Assembly (NCBI GenBank): GCA_046593925.1 | Contig: JBKJQN010000033.1 | Span: 1 to 60,725, forward strand | DNA from: JAYVYM01 sp046593925 | Lineage (GTDB): Bacteria > Actinomycetota > Actinomycetes > Mycobacteriales > SCTD01 | Direction: 5' to 3' | DNA: 60,725 nucleotides | In this document: in pieces, positions 49,601-57,697 of the stretch | How positions within the stretch are numbered: the stretch's first letter is position 1 | Layout of the letters: the number at the start of each line of letters is the position of its first letter | Translations under genes and position numbers: made by a program | The notes under the pieces: model-generated | The model's input: only the letters and a program-made list of their open reading frames with translations | Databases searched by the model: none | What the model was told of the DNA's origin: nothing

Positions 49601-50214
49601 AGGTCCTGCTGGGCGCGGCGCTCGATCTCGATGCCGTGGTCCATCAGCTCGCAGTAGAAGTTCTCCGGGCCGAAGATGTCCCGGAACTCCCCCGCCGCGC
49701 GCTTGGCCTTGGCGTACTCACCCATCCGCAGGTAGGTCTGGATCTCCCCCGACGGGCAGCCGGTCGTGCCGACGATGTCCTTGGCGTGCTCGGCGAGCAG
49801 CTCCTTGTCCATCCGCGGCTTGTAGTAGTAGCCCTCCAGGCTGGCCAGCGACGACATCCGGAACAGCCGCTGCATGCCGTCAGTGGAGGTCGCCAGCATG
49901 GTCATGTGCGTGTAGGCGCCGCCGCCGGAGATGTCGTCCTCGCCGCCAGCGCCCCAGCGGTGCCGGGTCTTGTCGAACCGGCTACCGGGGGCGAGGTAGG
50001 CCTCGGTACCGATGATCGGCTTGATGCCGTGCGCCTTGGCCTTCTTCCAGAAATCGAAGGCCCCGAAGACGTTGCCGTGGTCGGTCATCGCCAACGCCGG
50101 CATCTCGAGTTCGACCGCCTTGGCGAACAGGTCGTCCAGGCGGGCGGCGCCGTCGAGCATCGAGTACTCGGTGTGCACGTGCAGGTGCACGAAAGAGTCG
50201 CTCGGGACGGTCAT
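46669..50214 (-). CDS. dnaE: DNA polymerase III subunit alpha
   Basis: Main replicative polymerase, 1181 residues. The N-terminal PHP domain has metal-binding histidines in FVHLHVHTEYSMLDG and MTDHGNVFGAFDFW; in actinobacterial DnaE1 this domain proofreads. The polymerase catalytic aspartates are in SMPDIDLDFDERRRGDMI (about 415-435), followed by RAVMGKKKKE-type LRRAMGKKKKEILDQ, FNRAHTAGYGLVSFWTAYLK, a helix-hairpin-helix and a C-terminal OB-fold (IMIGGILSGVVRKVTKKGDAW). ATG 50214 has AGGAGAG upstream and starts the PHP domain properly; the frame is open to 50412 without support. Confidence 0.98.
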   Translation of the reverse strand: MTVPSDSFVHLHVHTEYSMLDGAARLDDLFAKAVELEMPALAMTDHGNVFGAFDFWKKAKAHGIKPIIGTEAYLAPGSRFDKTRHRWGAGGEDDISGGGAYTHMTMLATSTDGMQRLFRMSSLASLEGYYYKPRMDKELLAEHAKDIVGTTGCPSGEIQTYLRMGEYAKAKRAAGEFRDIFGPENFYCELMDHGIEIERRAQQDLIRLAREMGLPFLATNDLHYTHAEDAKAHEVLLCVQSGKTMADPGRFKFDAQDFYLKSAQEMRRLWKEFPDACDNTLRLAERCEVTFHEGADLMPRVPVPDGHTEDTWLRSLVHAGLRERFPLERHPGGVPAGHTAQADYEVDVILAMGFPGYFLVTADLCRHAKESGIRVGPGRGSAAGSLVAYALRITELDPIEHKLLFERFLNPERISMPDIDLDFDERRRGDMIRYATEKYGEERVSQIITYGTIKAKQAVKDSARVLGYPFSTGDKITKAMPPAVMGKDVPLKGIFDPTHKRYGEAGEFRALYDSDADTKAVVDTALGLEGLKRQWGVHAAGVILCREPLLDVIPIQRREQDGAIITQFDMGACETLGLLKMDFLGLRNLTVLDDCLKHIAGNRGETVVLEDLDVMSPDGPTYELLARGDTLGVFQLDGGPMRALLRSMQPDSFETISAVLALYRPGPMGANAHNDYADRKTGRKPIVAIHPELEEPLQDILGDTYGLIVYQEQVMAIAQQLAGYTLGAADLLRRAMGKKKKEILDQEYVPFSDGMKANGYSPGAIKTLWEILVPFSDYAFNRAHTAGYGLVSFWTAYLKANYPAEYMAALLTSVRDDKDKSALYLAECRRMGIKVLPPDVNDSDGDFTPRGSDIRFGLEAIRNVGAAVVAGIVRARREKGRYGDFADFLRKVPAPCCGKKTVESLVKAGAFDSLGHTRKGLHGVHVEAIDAVMDTKRAEANGQFDLFGSMGEPGADDGPGVFDVRIPPGEWDKALLLAFEREMLGLYVSDHPLLGVEHIIAAAVDCPVSAIADREDGSQIMIGGILSGVVRKVTKKGDAWALVTLEDLEGAVEVMFFPQSYQAAAVQLVEDAVVLVRGRVDKRDDAPKIVASEVIVPDLSTGPRGPVVVSIPTARCTPPVVELFKEVLGSHPGTTEVHLQLVNGGRTTVVRLDDRLRVSAGSSLFADLKALLGAGCLPVSG

Positions 50215-50369
50215 GGGCCGGGCTCTCCTCGGGGGTACGCGGTGGAGCAGCGTCGGCCGGAGGGGAAGGCGGGCCGTGCTGGGCGGGTGCAACCCGGCCA
50301 GTCTCCCACGCAGCACCGACCGGACCGTTCCGACACGCCTCCTGCGCCGTACGCAGGACGCTGCACGCG

Positions 50370-50405
50370 GACCGGCCCGGACCCCTCGCGGGGTCCGGGC
50401 CGGTC
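50370..50405 (-). terminator. Strong hairpin terminator after the secreted lipase
   Basis: A perfect 16-bp stem (gaccggcccggacccc and its reverse complement) with a tcgc loop, 21 bases beyond the stop at 50427. It also isolates dnaE from upstream transcription. Confidence 0.85.
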
Positions 50406-50426
50406 GTCGCACAGGCGCGCGGCGGG

Positions 50427-52424
50427 TCAGCCGTTCGGGAACGCCGGGCTGGTGTAGTTCAGCGGCTTGAGCAGCGCCGGGTTGCTGATCGGCACCTGCC
50501 AGACGCCCTTGGTGCCGTCCGGGTCGATGGTGGCCCCGGCGAGCAGGAACGTCGCCTCCTGCAGCTGGCCCTGCGCCAGCGCAGTCGGGAAGTTGAGCCC
50601 GTCCAGCAGGAAGCCGTGCGGGTTGATGCCCCGCTGCGGGGTCCGGTCGTTGCGGTAGAGCGCCGCCCGGGTGAACAGGCCGCCCGCGTCGAGCAGCGTG
50701 TACGCCGTCGGGTTGGGCACCGTCTGGTCACCGAAGGCGACCTGGAACAGCACGTCGGGCTTGCGCACCAGCGGGGCGAAGGTCTCGGGGCTGCCCGAGC
50801 GGTTCAGCCAGGTGGTGTCCGCCAGGTAGTCCTGGATGGCCAGCGCCCCGGGGACCGGTGAGAGCACCGGGGGCTGACCGCGCAGCGGCAGCGACTCGTC
50901 GAAGAAGGCCTTGTCCGCCGACGTGCTGTTGAGCAGGCCCGCGAACTGCAGGGCCTGGGTGGTCAGCAGCCGGAAGGACGGCGAGAGCCGGACGACCTCG
51001 CTGATCGGCCCGCCGGCGACGTTGAGCACCGAGCGGAACACCATCGGGTCGGCACCGGTGAGCATGGTGCCGTAGATGCCGCCGAAGCTCTGGCCGAAGT
51101 AGCTGACAGCGGTGGGCCGCAGCGCGCTGCCGGAGCTGCCGGACAGTGGCACGCCGAGCCCGACGGCCCGGATCAGGGTCATGTTGTCGACTGCCGTCTG
51201 ACGAAGGGCGTCACGACTGCCGACCGCCGCGGCCGGGCCGGCCGGAGACGTCGAGCTGCCCTCGAAGTTGGTGATGCTGCCGTTACCGTCCTGGTCGACG
51301 CCGCGGGCGTACGCCGGGACCTTGGAGATCTTGCCGTTGTGGTTGATGCTCCAGGTGCTGCGCGGTCCGAAGCCGTGGCCGACGACGTCGGTGGCGAGCG
51401 TCGCGACGCCCGCGGCGCTGTTGGTGGACGCCGCGACCAGCACGTCGGCGTCGGAGCGGGTGAAGCCGTGCCCGAACACGCTTGTCGGCCAGCCCCCTGC
51501 CGGCGGGGTGCCCGGCGGCACCACGAGCACGAAGGGCAGCCGCTGCGACCCGACGGCGGTGGGCCCACCCTGCGCGGTGGGGACCTGCGCGATCGTGCCG
51601 TCGGCCCGCAGCCAGCTCGGGGCGAGGTAGGAGCCGAACACGACAGTTCCCTGTACGCCCAGGGGTATGGCGACCGACGAGATGCCGCCCTTGGTACCCA
51701 GGTCGGCGTTGTAGGTGAACCCGGAGCCGGCGACCGGCACCGACGCGTCGATCCGCAGGCCGCGCGCGGCGGCGGGGATGCCGGCGGCGGTGTAGGCGCT
51801 GCCGTCGTCGAGCTGCTTGCGCAGGTCGACCAGGCCGTCGGTCGCCGACTCGGTGGTGAACAGGGTCTGCTTGACCCCGAGCCCGCGCTCGCGGCCCACC
51901 TTGAGCTGGTAGGTCGTCCCCGGCTGCAGCTGGTGGGTCGGGTGCGCGTAGACGGTGTTCGTCGCGGCGTCGTAGACCGCCCGCTCCAGCGTGAAGACGG
52001 GCTGCTGCGCCGTCGGGTTCGACATCGGCCGCACCGTCGTCGAGGCGATCACGTCATCGACGCTGACCGGCCCGGAGAAGGTCAGCGCGATCCGCGGGTC
52101 GAGGTCGAAGCCGTCCAGCTCGTTGAGCGAGGCGGCCAGGCCGCAGACCGTCACCGTCGTGCAGCCGGTCGTGGGGATCGAGATCCGACGGCCGGTCAGC
52201 TGCGAGGCGTCCGGGACGGTGAGCGCGTCGCTCGGGAACAGGGACGCGATCGTCGGGCCGGCGGCCGAGGCTGCCGGCGCGGCCAGCCCGGCGCCGGTGA
52301 GCGCCGCGGCGGTCAGGACCGCCGTGAGCGCGGCCGGCGCGATCCGGCGTGCGGACGGCGGGCGGCCGTCGGGTGCTGTCGTGCTGCCTGCAGGGATCGT
52401 GCGCGCAGCGGTGCGTCGTTGCAC
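50427..52424 (-). CDS. Secreted lipase-like alpha/beta hydrolase (Pla-1/cef or VolA type)
   Basis: A 665-residue secreted protein. A signal peptide (charged to about 25, hydrophobic APAALTAVLTAAALTGAGLA) ends near PAASAAG. Residues about 55-190 (SLFPSDALTVPDASQ, LNELDGFDLDPRIALTFSGP, HPTHQLQPGTTYQLKV) form an SbsA-like Ig domain as in Pla-1/cef extracellular lipases. The hydrolase domain has HGFTRSDAD as the oxyanion region, the nucleophile elbow YFGQSFGGIYG (GQSFG Ser), the acid in FQVAFGDQTVPNP and a C-terminal His in NPHGFLLDG. A CaCO-like loop VDQDGNGSITNFEG resembles an EF-hand calcium site. GTG 52424 has GGAGG eight bases upstream and gives a proper signal peptide. Confidence 0.87.
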   Translation of the reverse strand: MQRRTAARTIPAGSTTAPDGRPPSARRIAPAALTAVLTAAALTGAGLAAPAASAAGPTIASLFPSDALTVPDASQLTGRRISIPTTGCTTVTVCGLAASLNELDGFDLDPRIALTFSGPVSVDDVIASTTVRPMSNPTAQQPVFTLERAVYDAATNTVYAHPTHQLQPGTTYQLKVGRERGLGVKQTLFTTESATDGLVDLRKQLDDGSAYTAAGIPAAARGLRIDASVPVAGSGFTYNADLGTKGGISSVAIPLGVQGTVVFGSYLAPSWLRADGTIAQVPTAQGGPTAVGSQRLPFVLVVPPGTPPAGGWPTSVFGHGFTRSDADVLVAASTNSAAGVATLATDVVGHGFGPRSTWSINHNGKISKVPAYARGVDQDGNGSITNFEGSSTSPAGPAAAVGSRDALRQTAVDNMTLIRAVGLGVPLSGSSGSALRPTAVSYFGQSFGGIYGTMLTGADPMVFRSVLNVAGGPISEVVRLSPSFRLLTTQALQFAGLLNSTSADKAFFDESLPLRGQPPVLSPVPGALAIQDYLADTTWLNRSGSPETFAPLVRKPDVLFQVAFGDQTVPNPTAYTLLDAGGLFTRAALYRNDRTPQRGINPHGFLLDGLNFPTALAQGQLQEATFLLAGATIDPDGTKGVWQVPISNPALLKPLNYTSPAFPNG

Positions 52425-52533
52425 AGGGGTCCTCCGGGTCGTGGTGGGCCCTGTTGATACCGCCTCTCTGCGATGCGCGTCGCCCAGACGTAGGTTCGTC
52501 CCGATTCGACCCACCGCCGACGACGCTACGGAC

Positions 52534-52546
52534 GCCCGCTGCGGGC
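52534..52546 (-). terminator. Short hairpin at the dxs stop
   Basis: gcccg-ctg-cgggc, a 5-bp GC stem adjoining the dxs stop codon. Weak on its own. Confidence 0.3.
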
Positions 52547-52547
52547 T

Positions 52548-54440
52548 CTAGGAGCCGGCCGGGTCCAGCTCCGGGACGGACCGCGACACGGTCTCGACGA
52601 CCGTGCGGGCGACGTCCTGGGCGGTGAGCCCGATCTGGGCCATGAGCTGCGCGATCGAGCCCTGCTCGAGGAATCGAGGCGGGATGCCGACGTCGCGCGT
52701 GGGGACGTCGACGCCGACGTCGCGCAGCGCCTGGGAGACCCTGGCGCCGACCCCACCGACCCGGCTGTTGTCCTCGACGGTCACGACCAGGTCGTAGGAG
52801 GCGGCCAGCGCGACGAGCTCGGCCGGCACCGGGCTCACCCAGCGCGGGTCGACCACGGTCACCCCGATCCCCTGCGCGCTGCAGCGGTCGGCCACCTCGA
52901 GGCCGAGCCGGGCCGTGGTACCCACCGCGACCAGCAGCACCGCGTCGCCCGGTGCCCGCCGCAGCACATCGACGGCGCCACGGCGTTCGGTCGCCGGGAT
53001 GTCCTCGCCGACCGCCGCTTTGGGGAAGCGCACGACCGTCGGGCCGTCGCTGACAGCCACCGCCTCGCGCAGTTCCTCGCGCAGGGTGGCGGCGTCGCGC
53101 GGCGCGGCGATCCGGATTCCAGGCACGACCTGCAGGATCGACATGTCCCACATGCCGTTGTGGCTGGGGCCGTCCTCACCGGTGACGCCGGCCCGGTCCA
53201 GCACCAAGGTCACCGGGAGCCGGTGCAGCGCGACGTCCATCAGGGCCTGGTCGAAGGCCCGGTTGAGGAACGTGGCGTACAGGCACACCACGGGGTGCAG
53301 GCCGCCGATCGCCAGGCCCGCCGCCGACGTCACGGCGTGCTGCTCGGCGATGCCGACGTCGAAGGTCCGGTCGGGGAACTGCAGCGCGAAGTCCTGCAGG
53401 CCCACCGGCTGCAGCATCGCGGCGGTGATGGCGACCAGGTCGGGCCGCTCCGCGCCGAGCCGCGCGATCTCCTCGGCGAAGACGCTGGTGAACCCCAGCG
53501 CCTTCGTCCCGGTCGGCTTGCCGGTGACCGGGTCGATGATCCCGACGCTGTGCAGCCGGTCCGCCTCGTCGTCGACGGCCGGCTGGTAGCCGTAGCCCTT
53601 GACGGTCACGGCGTGCACGATGACCGGCCCACCGAAGGCCTTGGCGCGACGCAGCGCAGCCTCCATCGCCACCATGTCGTGCCCGTCGATCGGCCCGACG
53701 TACTTGAGGCCGAGATCCTCGAAAAGCACCTGCGGCTGCAGAAAGTCCTTGATCCCGCGCTTGAGCCCGTGCAGCGCCTCGTAGACCGGCGGCCCGATGA
53801 CGGGCGTGCGCTCCAACGTGGTGCGTACGGCGTCGAGCGCCTTCTCATACCCCTGGGTCATCCGCAGGCTGGCCAGGTGCTCGGCCAGCCCACCGACGGT
53901 TCGGTCGTACGACCGGCCGTTGTCGTTGACGACGATGACGATCGGCAGGTCGTCCGCGGCGATGTTGTTGAGCGCCTCCCAGCACATCCCGCCGGTGAGC
54001 GCCCCGTCGCCGACGACCGCCACGACATGGCGGTCCTCGCCGCGGATCCGGTAGGCCTTGGCGAGCCCGTCGGCGTAGGACAGCGCGGTGGAGGCGTGGC
54101 TGTTCTCGATGACGTCGTGCGGGGACTCCGCGGGACTCGGGTATCCCGACAGGCCGCCCCGCTGGCGCAGCGTGCCGAAGGCGCCCTGCCGGCCGGTGAG
54201 CATCTTGTGGACGTACGCCTGGTGCCCGGTGTCCCAGACGATCTTGTCGCGGGGCGAGTCGAAGACGCGGTGCAGCGCGACGGTGATCTCGACGACCCCC
54301 AGGCTGGGGCCGAGGTGGCCGCCGGTGCGCGACACGGCGTCGATGAGGAAATCGCGGATCTCGGCGGCCAGCACCGGCAGCTGCGAGCTGTCGAGCCGCT
54401 TGAGGTCGCCGGGACCCTGGACGGTGGCAAGCAGGCTCAC
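52548..54440 (-). CDS. dxs: 1-deoxy-D-xylulose-5-phosphate synthase
   Basis: Condenses pyruvate and glyceraldehyde-3-phosphate with thiamine diphosphate, the entry step of the MEP isoprenoid pathway. The 630-residue protein has IVWDTGHQAYVHKMLTGR near 70, the thiamine motif VGDGALTGGMCWEALNN near 148, RTFDVGIAEQHAVTSAAGLA (catalytic Glu) near 370, and the C-terminal transketolase domain. GTG 54440 has GGAGGAGATGAC directly upstream. The frame continues upstream without coding character. Confidence 0.98.
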   Translation of the reverse strand: MSLLATVQGPGDLKRLDSSQLPVLAAEIRDFLIDAVSRTGGHLGPSLGVVEITVALHRVFDSPRDKIVWDTGHQAYVHKMLTGRQGAFGTLRQRGGLSGYPSPAESPHDVIENSHASTALSYADGLAKAYRIRGEDRHVVAVVGDGALTGGMCWEALNNIAADDLPIVIVVNDNGRSYDRTVGGLAEHLASLRMTQGYEKALDAVRTTLERTPVIGPPVYEALHGLKRGIKDFLQPQVLFEDLGLKYVGPIDGHDMVAMEAALRRAKAFGGPVIVHAVTVKGYGYQPAVDDEADRLHSVGIIDPVTGKPTGTKALGFTSVFAEEIARLGAERPDLVAITAAMLQPVGLQDFALQFPDRTFDVGIAEQHAVTSAAGLAIGGLHPVVCLYATFLNRAFDQALMDVALHRLPVTLVLDRAGVTGEDGPSHNGMWDMSILQVVPGIRIAAPRDAATLREELREAVAVSDGPTVVRFPKAAVGEDIPATERRGAVDVLRRAPGDAVLLVAVGTTARLGLEVADRCSAQGIGVTVVDPRWVSPVPAELVALAASYDLVVTVEDNSRVGGVGARVSQALRDVGVDVPTRDVGIPPRFLEQGSIAQLMAQIGLTAQDVARTVVETVSRSVPELDPAGS

Positions 54441-54508
54441 GTCATCTCCTCCGACATCGTCCCGAGGGTACTTCGCAGAGCAGAACCCCACCGGATGGCA
54501 CGCGTGGG

Positions 54509-54880
54509 TCACAGCCGGGGCACGTGCCGCTCGCCGCGCAGCGCCGCGTCGACCAGGGCCACCTGGCGGCCGACCGTCACGAGCCGGCGTCCCTCGCGAT
54601 CGTACGCCGCTACGGCGGCCTCGATCACGTCGGGGCCGACGACGTCGCGCAGGTCGCGTCGCACCGTACGCAGACCCACCCGGGCCGCCTCCACGGCGGA
54701 CTCGACGTGCCCCGTTGCGAACCGGGCGAGCACCACCGGGTGTCGGCGCAGCACCTCGTGGGCGCGGTAGTCCGGCGGGCACAGGTCGAACAGCCAGCCG
54801 ATGGCGCTGCGCTCCCAGTCCGGCGCGTGCGGGGGCAGCACCTCGTCCGGCCAGCCCGGCGGCGTCAGGCGGTCCCGCAC
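54509..54880 (-). CDS. Conserved hypothetical protein upstream of dxs
   Basis: A 123-residue soluble protein: RDRLTPPGWPDEVLPPHAPD, then WERSAIGWLFDLCPPDYRAH, EVLRRHPVVLARFATGHVES and a C-terminal GRQVALVDAALRGERHVPRL. I have seen similar unnamed proteins in other actinobacteria; no domain of known function is apparent. It looks mostly helical. GTG 54880 has GGGGGAC in front and is preferred to the longer frame (to 54943), whose extra residues look random. It precedes dxs by 68 bp and diverges from the kinase-like gene. Confidence 0.8.
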   Translation of the reverse strand: MRDRLTPPGWPDEVLPPHAPDWERSAIGWLFDLCPPDYRAHEVLRRHPVVLARFATGHVESAVEAARVGLRTVRRDLRDVVGPDVIEAAVAAYDREGRRLVTVGRQVALVDAALRGERHVPRL

Positions 54881-54966
54881 GCGTCCCCCATCCCCGTTGC
54901 CGACAGCTGATCCTGCCCTGCCGGTGCGACGATCGCGCACCACCTGACACGAACCGCAGGAGAGCC

Positions 54967-55890
54967 GTGCCTCGCCGCCTCGCGCTGGTCGTCAACCCCG
55001 CCGCGGGCGGCGGCCGGGCCCGGCGGCTGCTGCCGGCGGTACAGGCCCGGCTCGGGCGCGACGGGCATGACGTGCTGACCACGCTGACGACGTCGCTCGC
55101 GCACTGCGACGACCTGGTGGCGGCGGCGGTCGCCGACGGGCGGGTCGTCGCGGCGATGGGCGGCGACGGCCTGGTCGGGCGCGCCGCCGGCGGCGTCGCC
55201 GCTGCCGGGGGGCTGCTGGCGGTGCTGCCCGGCGGTCGCGGCAACGACTTCGCCCGGGCCGTCGGAGTGGGTCGTGACCCGGTGGCGGCGGGTGCGCTGC
55301 TGCTGTCCGGCGCCGAGCACCGCGTCGACCTCGGTGACGTCGACGGCACGGCGTTCCTGGGCATCGCATCGGTCGGGTTCGACAGCGACGTGCAGGAGCG
55401 CGTCCTGGCTGGTGGTCCCGCGCTGGGTCGGCTCCCGCTGGGCCAGGCCGTCTACCTCTGGGCCAGCCTGCTCGCGGTCGCCTCGTGGCAGCCCGCTCGC
55501 TTCACCGGCACGGTCGACGGCGCACCGTTCGCGCTGACCGGCTGGTCGGTCGCGGTCGCCAACTCCGGGACGTACGGCGGCGGCATGCGGCTGGCCCCGG
55601 ACGCCTCGCTGACGGATGGCCTGCTCGACGTCGTCACGACCACACAGACCTCACGGGCGCGCTTCCTGCGGGGCCTGCCGCGGGTTTTCCGCGGCACCCA
55701 CGTCCAGCTGCCCAATGTGCACGTGCAGCGCGCCCACCACGTCGAGCTGACCGCCGACCGGCCGTTCCGGGTCTTCGCCGACGGCGACCCGGTGGGCTCG
55801 CTGCCCTGCACGGTCACGGTGCGCCCCGGCGTGCTGCGGGTGTTGTTGCCTGACCGCAGCCCGGTCGAGCGCCCGCGCAGCAGGGGGTGA
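54967..55890 (+). CDS. Diacylglycerol kinase family lipid kinase
   Basis: A 307-residue soluble protein of the DAGK/YegS family, which phosphorylates diacylglycerol or related lipids. Conserved parts are LALVVNPAAGGGRARRLLP (nucleotide loop), VAAMGGDGLVGRAAGG (GGDG motif), LLAVLPGGRGNDFARAVG, then the C-terminal beta domain with VAVANSGTYGGGMRLAPDAS and DGLLDVVTT. The GGDGT consensus has Leu in place of Thr. GTG 54967 has AGGAG five bases before it. Confidence 0.93.
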   Translation: MPRRLALVVNPAAGGGRARRLLPAVQARLGRDGHDVLTTLTTSLAHCDDLVAAAVADGRVVAAMGGDGLVGRAAGGVAAAGGLLAVLPGGRGNDFARAVGVGRDPVAAGALLLSGAEHRVDLGDVDGTAFLGIASVGFDSDVQERVLAGGPALGRLPLGQAVYLWASLLAVASWQPARFTGTVDGAPFALTGWSVAVANSGTYGGGMRLAPDASLTDGLLDVVTTTQTSRARFLRGLPRVFRGTHVQLPNVHVQRAHHVELTADRPFRVFADGDPVGSLPCTVTVRPGVLRVLLPDRSPVERPRSRG

Positions 55891-55920
55891 CCCGGTCAGG
55901 TTCGGACCAGGGCCCCCCGG

Positions 55921-56058
55921 GCTGAAGGCGACGAGGTTGACCCCGTCGTCGTAACGGTGGGCGAGCGGCGCCGAGCCGACGCGGTTGTGCCAGCCGACCA
56001 TCCCGGCCGCACTTCGGAACCGGTTCGTGCAGGTCGGCCCGTCCTTGTCGGAAAGGGT
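55921..56058 (-). pseudogene. Fragment of an actinobacterial alpha-amylase (GH13)
   Basis: About 46 codons read TLSDKDGPTCTNRFRSAAGM, then VGWHNRVGSAPLAHRYDDGV and NLVAFSPGG. This resembles the late catalytic-domain part of secreted actinobacterial alpha-amylases (C-x-x-R/H-x-x-x-x-x-GMVGWHN-x-V-x-x-x-P-x-A/V-x-x-x-DDG-NL-AFSRG). No start, signal peptide or the rest of the enzyme is present on either side, and the frame then runs antisense to the neighbouring genes. It is a relic of a lost gene. Confidence 0.6.
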
Positions 56059-56086
56059 CGAGCGGTGGCGCGCAGATGTAGCCGGA

Positions 56087-56905
56087 TCACCGCTCGAGAT
56101 TCCCGGCGGAGCCCGCAGGGCCCGGCGACAGGGCCGTGCGCAGCCATTCGCCGGCCGCCGCCCACGACCGGCTCGCCGGGTCGATCGGGTCGCTGTGCCG
56201 CTCTCCCGTGGGGGTGACGAGCTCGGTGGCGCCGCCACGCGCGCGGCAGCGCGCCACGTACTCCCGCGAGCGGGCCGGAGGGACCGTGGCGTCGTTCTCG
56301 GGATGGACAACCAGCGCGGGCACCGGGGGTGGCGCGGCCGCCAGCGGGTCGGCCTGCGCCCAGCGGTCGGGAAGCACGTCGGGCGGGCCGCCGAGCAGCT
56401 CCACCGCGTGCGTACCGGCCCGCCGCAGCGCCGTCACCGGCGCGAGCGCGACGACGCAGGTCGCGACGACGCGGGGGGCCGATCCGACGGTGCCGGCCGG
56501 CAGCCGCGCCCTGGACGCGCCCCACAGTGCGAGCTGGCCACCCGAGGAGTGGCCGACCAGGGCGAGCCGCGACAGGTCCAGGCGTGGGTGCGCGAGGTCG
56601 GCGAGCGCGTCGATGCCCGCGGCGACGTCGTCGAACGTCGCGGGCCAGCCACCGCCGGCACCGAGCCTGCGGTACTCCAGGTTCCAGGCCGCGATCCCGC
56701 GCGCGGCGAGGTCGCGGGCCAGCGGCCGGCACACCAGCCGGCCGTACCGCTGCTGCCAGTAGCCGCCGTGCAGGACGACCGCGACCGGATGCGGGCCGGG
56801 GCCGCTCGGCAGGTGCAGGTCGGCGACCTGCGCGCGGTCCGGCCCGTACGACGTACGCGCGGGGCGGGTCAGGGCGCAGAGGGCGATGGCCAGGGGCAGC
56901 GACAC
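56087..56905 (-). CDS. Alpha/beta hydrolase (kynurenine formamidase/esterase-like)
   Basis: A 272-residue hydrolase. The oxyanion motif VVLHGGYWQQRYGR (HGGYW, 46-50) is of the HGGxW type seen in arylformamidases and small esterases. The nucleophile is S120 in LVGHSSGGQLALWG. The acid is in HPENDATVPPARS and the base His in ERHSDPIDP. It follows trmB on the same strand. GTG 56905 gives a compact domain; a start at an in-frame GTG nearer to trmB (near 56955) is possible. The natural substrate is not known; tryptophan breakdown is one option but nothing nearby supports it. Confidence 0.87.
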   Translation of the reverse strand: MSLPLAIALCALTRPARTSYGPDRAQVADLHLPSGPGPHPVAVVLHGGYWQQRYGRLVCRPLARDLAARGIAAWNLEYRRLGAGGGWPATFDDVAAGIDALADLAHPRLDLSRLALVGHSSGGQLALWGASRARLPAGTVGSAPRVVATCVVALAPVTALRRAGTHAVELLGGPPDVLPDRWAQADPLAAAPPPVPALVVHPENDATVPPARSREYVARCRARGGATELVTPTGERHSDPIDPASRSWAAAGEWLRTALSPGPAGSAGNLER

Positions 56906-57005
56906 AGCGTCGAGGCTGCCCTCCCGGCCGCCCGGCCGCGTCGGCGCCGCCACTTCTGCCTCGTCGAACCGTGCCCGCCAGGCTGCCTGCCGAACGGCAG
57001 CCGGG

Positions 57006-57692
57006 TCAGCGGCGCCGGGCCACCAGGTCGTACGCGGTGCGACCGGCGTCCTCGCCCAGCCGCTCGAACCTGGTCGGGGGGCGGGCCAGGCGGTCGGTGG
57101 AGACCAGCTCCAGGCCGTCCGCAGCGGCCAGGTCCGCGCTGACCTGTGCGGCGTACGGCGCCCAGTCGGTCGCGACATGCAGCAGCCCGCCGGGGCGCAG
57201 CCGGTCGGCGACCAGGGCCAGGAAGTCCGGGGTGACAAGCCGGCGCTTGGCGTGCCGGGCCTTCGGCCACGGGTCAGGGAACCAGACCCGCACCTCGTCG
57301 AGGGCTCTGGATTCGAGCATCCCGCCGAGCAGCAGCTGGGCGTCACCGTCGGCGACCCGCAGGTTCCCCAGCCCGGCGGCCTCGACCAGCCTGAGCAGGT
57401 TGCCGTGCCCCGGGGTGTGTACGTCGACCGCCAGCAGCCCCCGGCCCGGGTCGGCCGCCGCCGCCGCGGCCGTCGCTTCCCCCATCCCGCTGCCGACCTC
57501 GAGAACCACCGGGACACCGGGCCCGAACAGGCCCGCCAGGTCCAGCGGCCGGCCGTCGACGTCCATCCCCCAGCGCCCCCACAGCCGGTCGATCGCGGCC
57601 GACTGAGCCGGGGTCACGCGGCCTCGACGCAGCCGGAACGACTGCAGCGCCGCATGCGGGAGGACCCGCTGCGGCACCGGCTGGCGCGGCAC
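57006..57692 (-). CDS. trmB: tRNA (guanine-N7-)-methyltransferase
   Basis: Methylates G46 of tRNAs. The 228-residue protein has the SAM motif VVLEVGSGMGEATAAAA, the family signature RVWFPDPWPKARHAKRRLV, then PDFLALVADRLRPGG and HVATDWAPYA; the acidic/Thr C-terminus ends TRFERLGEDAGRTAYDL. All match TrmB. GTG 57692 follows the TRAM methyltransferase stop by 5 bp. Confidence 0.96.
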   Translation of the reverse strand: MPRQPVPQRVLPHAALQSFRLRRGRVTPAQSAAIDRLWGRWGMDVDGRPLDLAGLFGPGVPVVLEVGSGMGEATAAAAAADPGRGLLAVDVHTPGHGNLLRLVEAAGLGNLRVADGDAQLLLGGMLESRALDEVRVWFPDPWPKARHAKRRLVTPDFLALVADRLRPGGLLHVATDWAPYAAQVSADLAAADGLELVSTDRLARPPTRFERLGEDAGRTAYDLVARRR

Positions 57693-57697
57693 GCCGC

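Noticed and set aside
47440..50457. 1005-codon plus-strand open frame opposite dnaE
   Set aside because: It mirrors dnaE exactly, has no recognisable domain, and long antisense frames are expected in high-GC genes.
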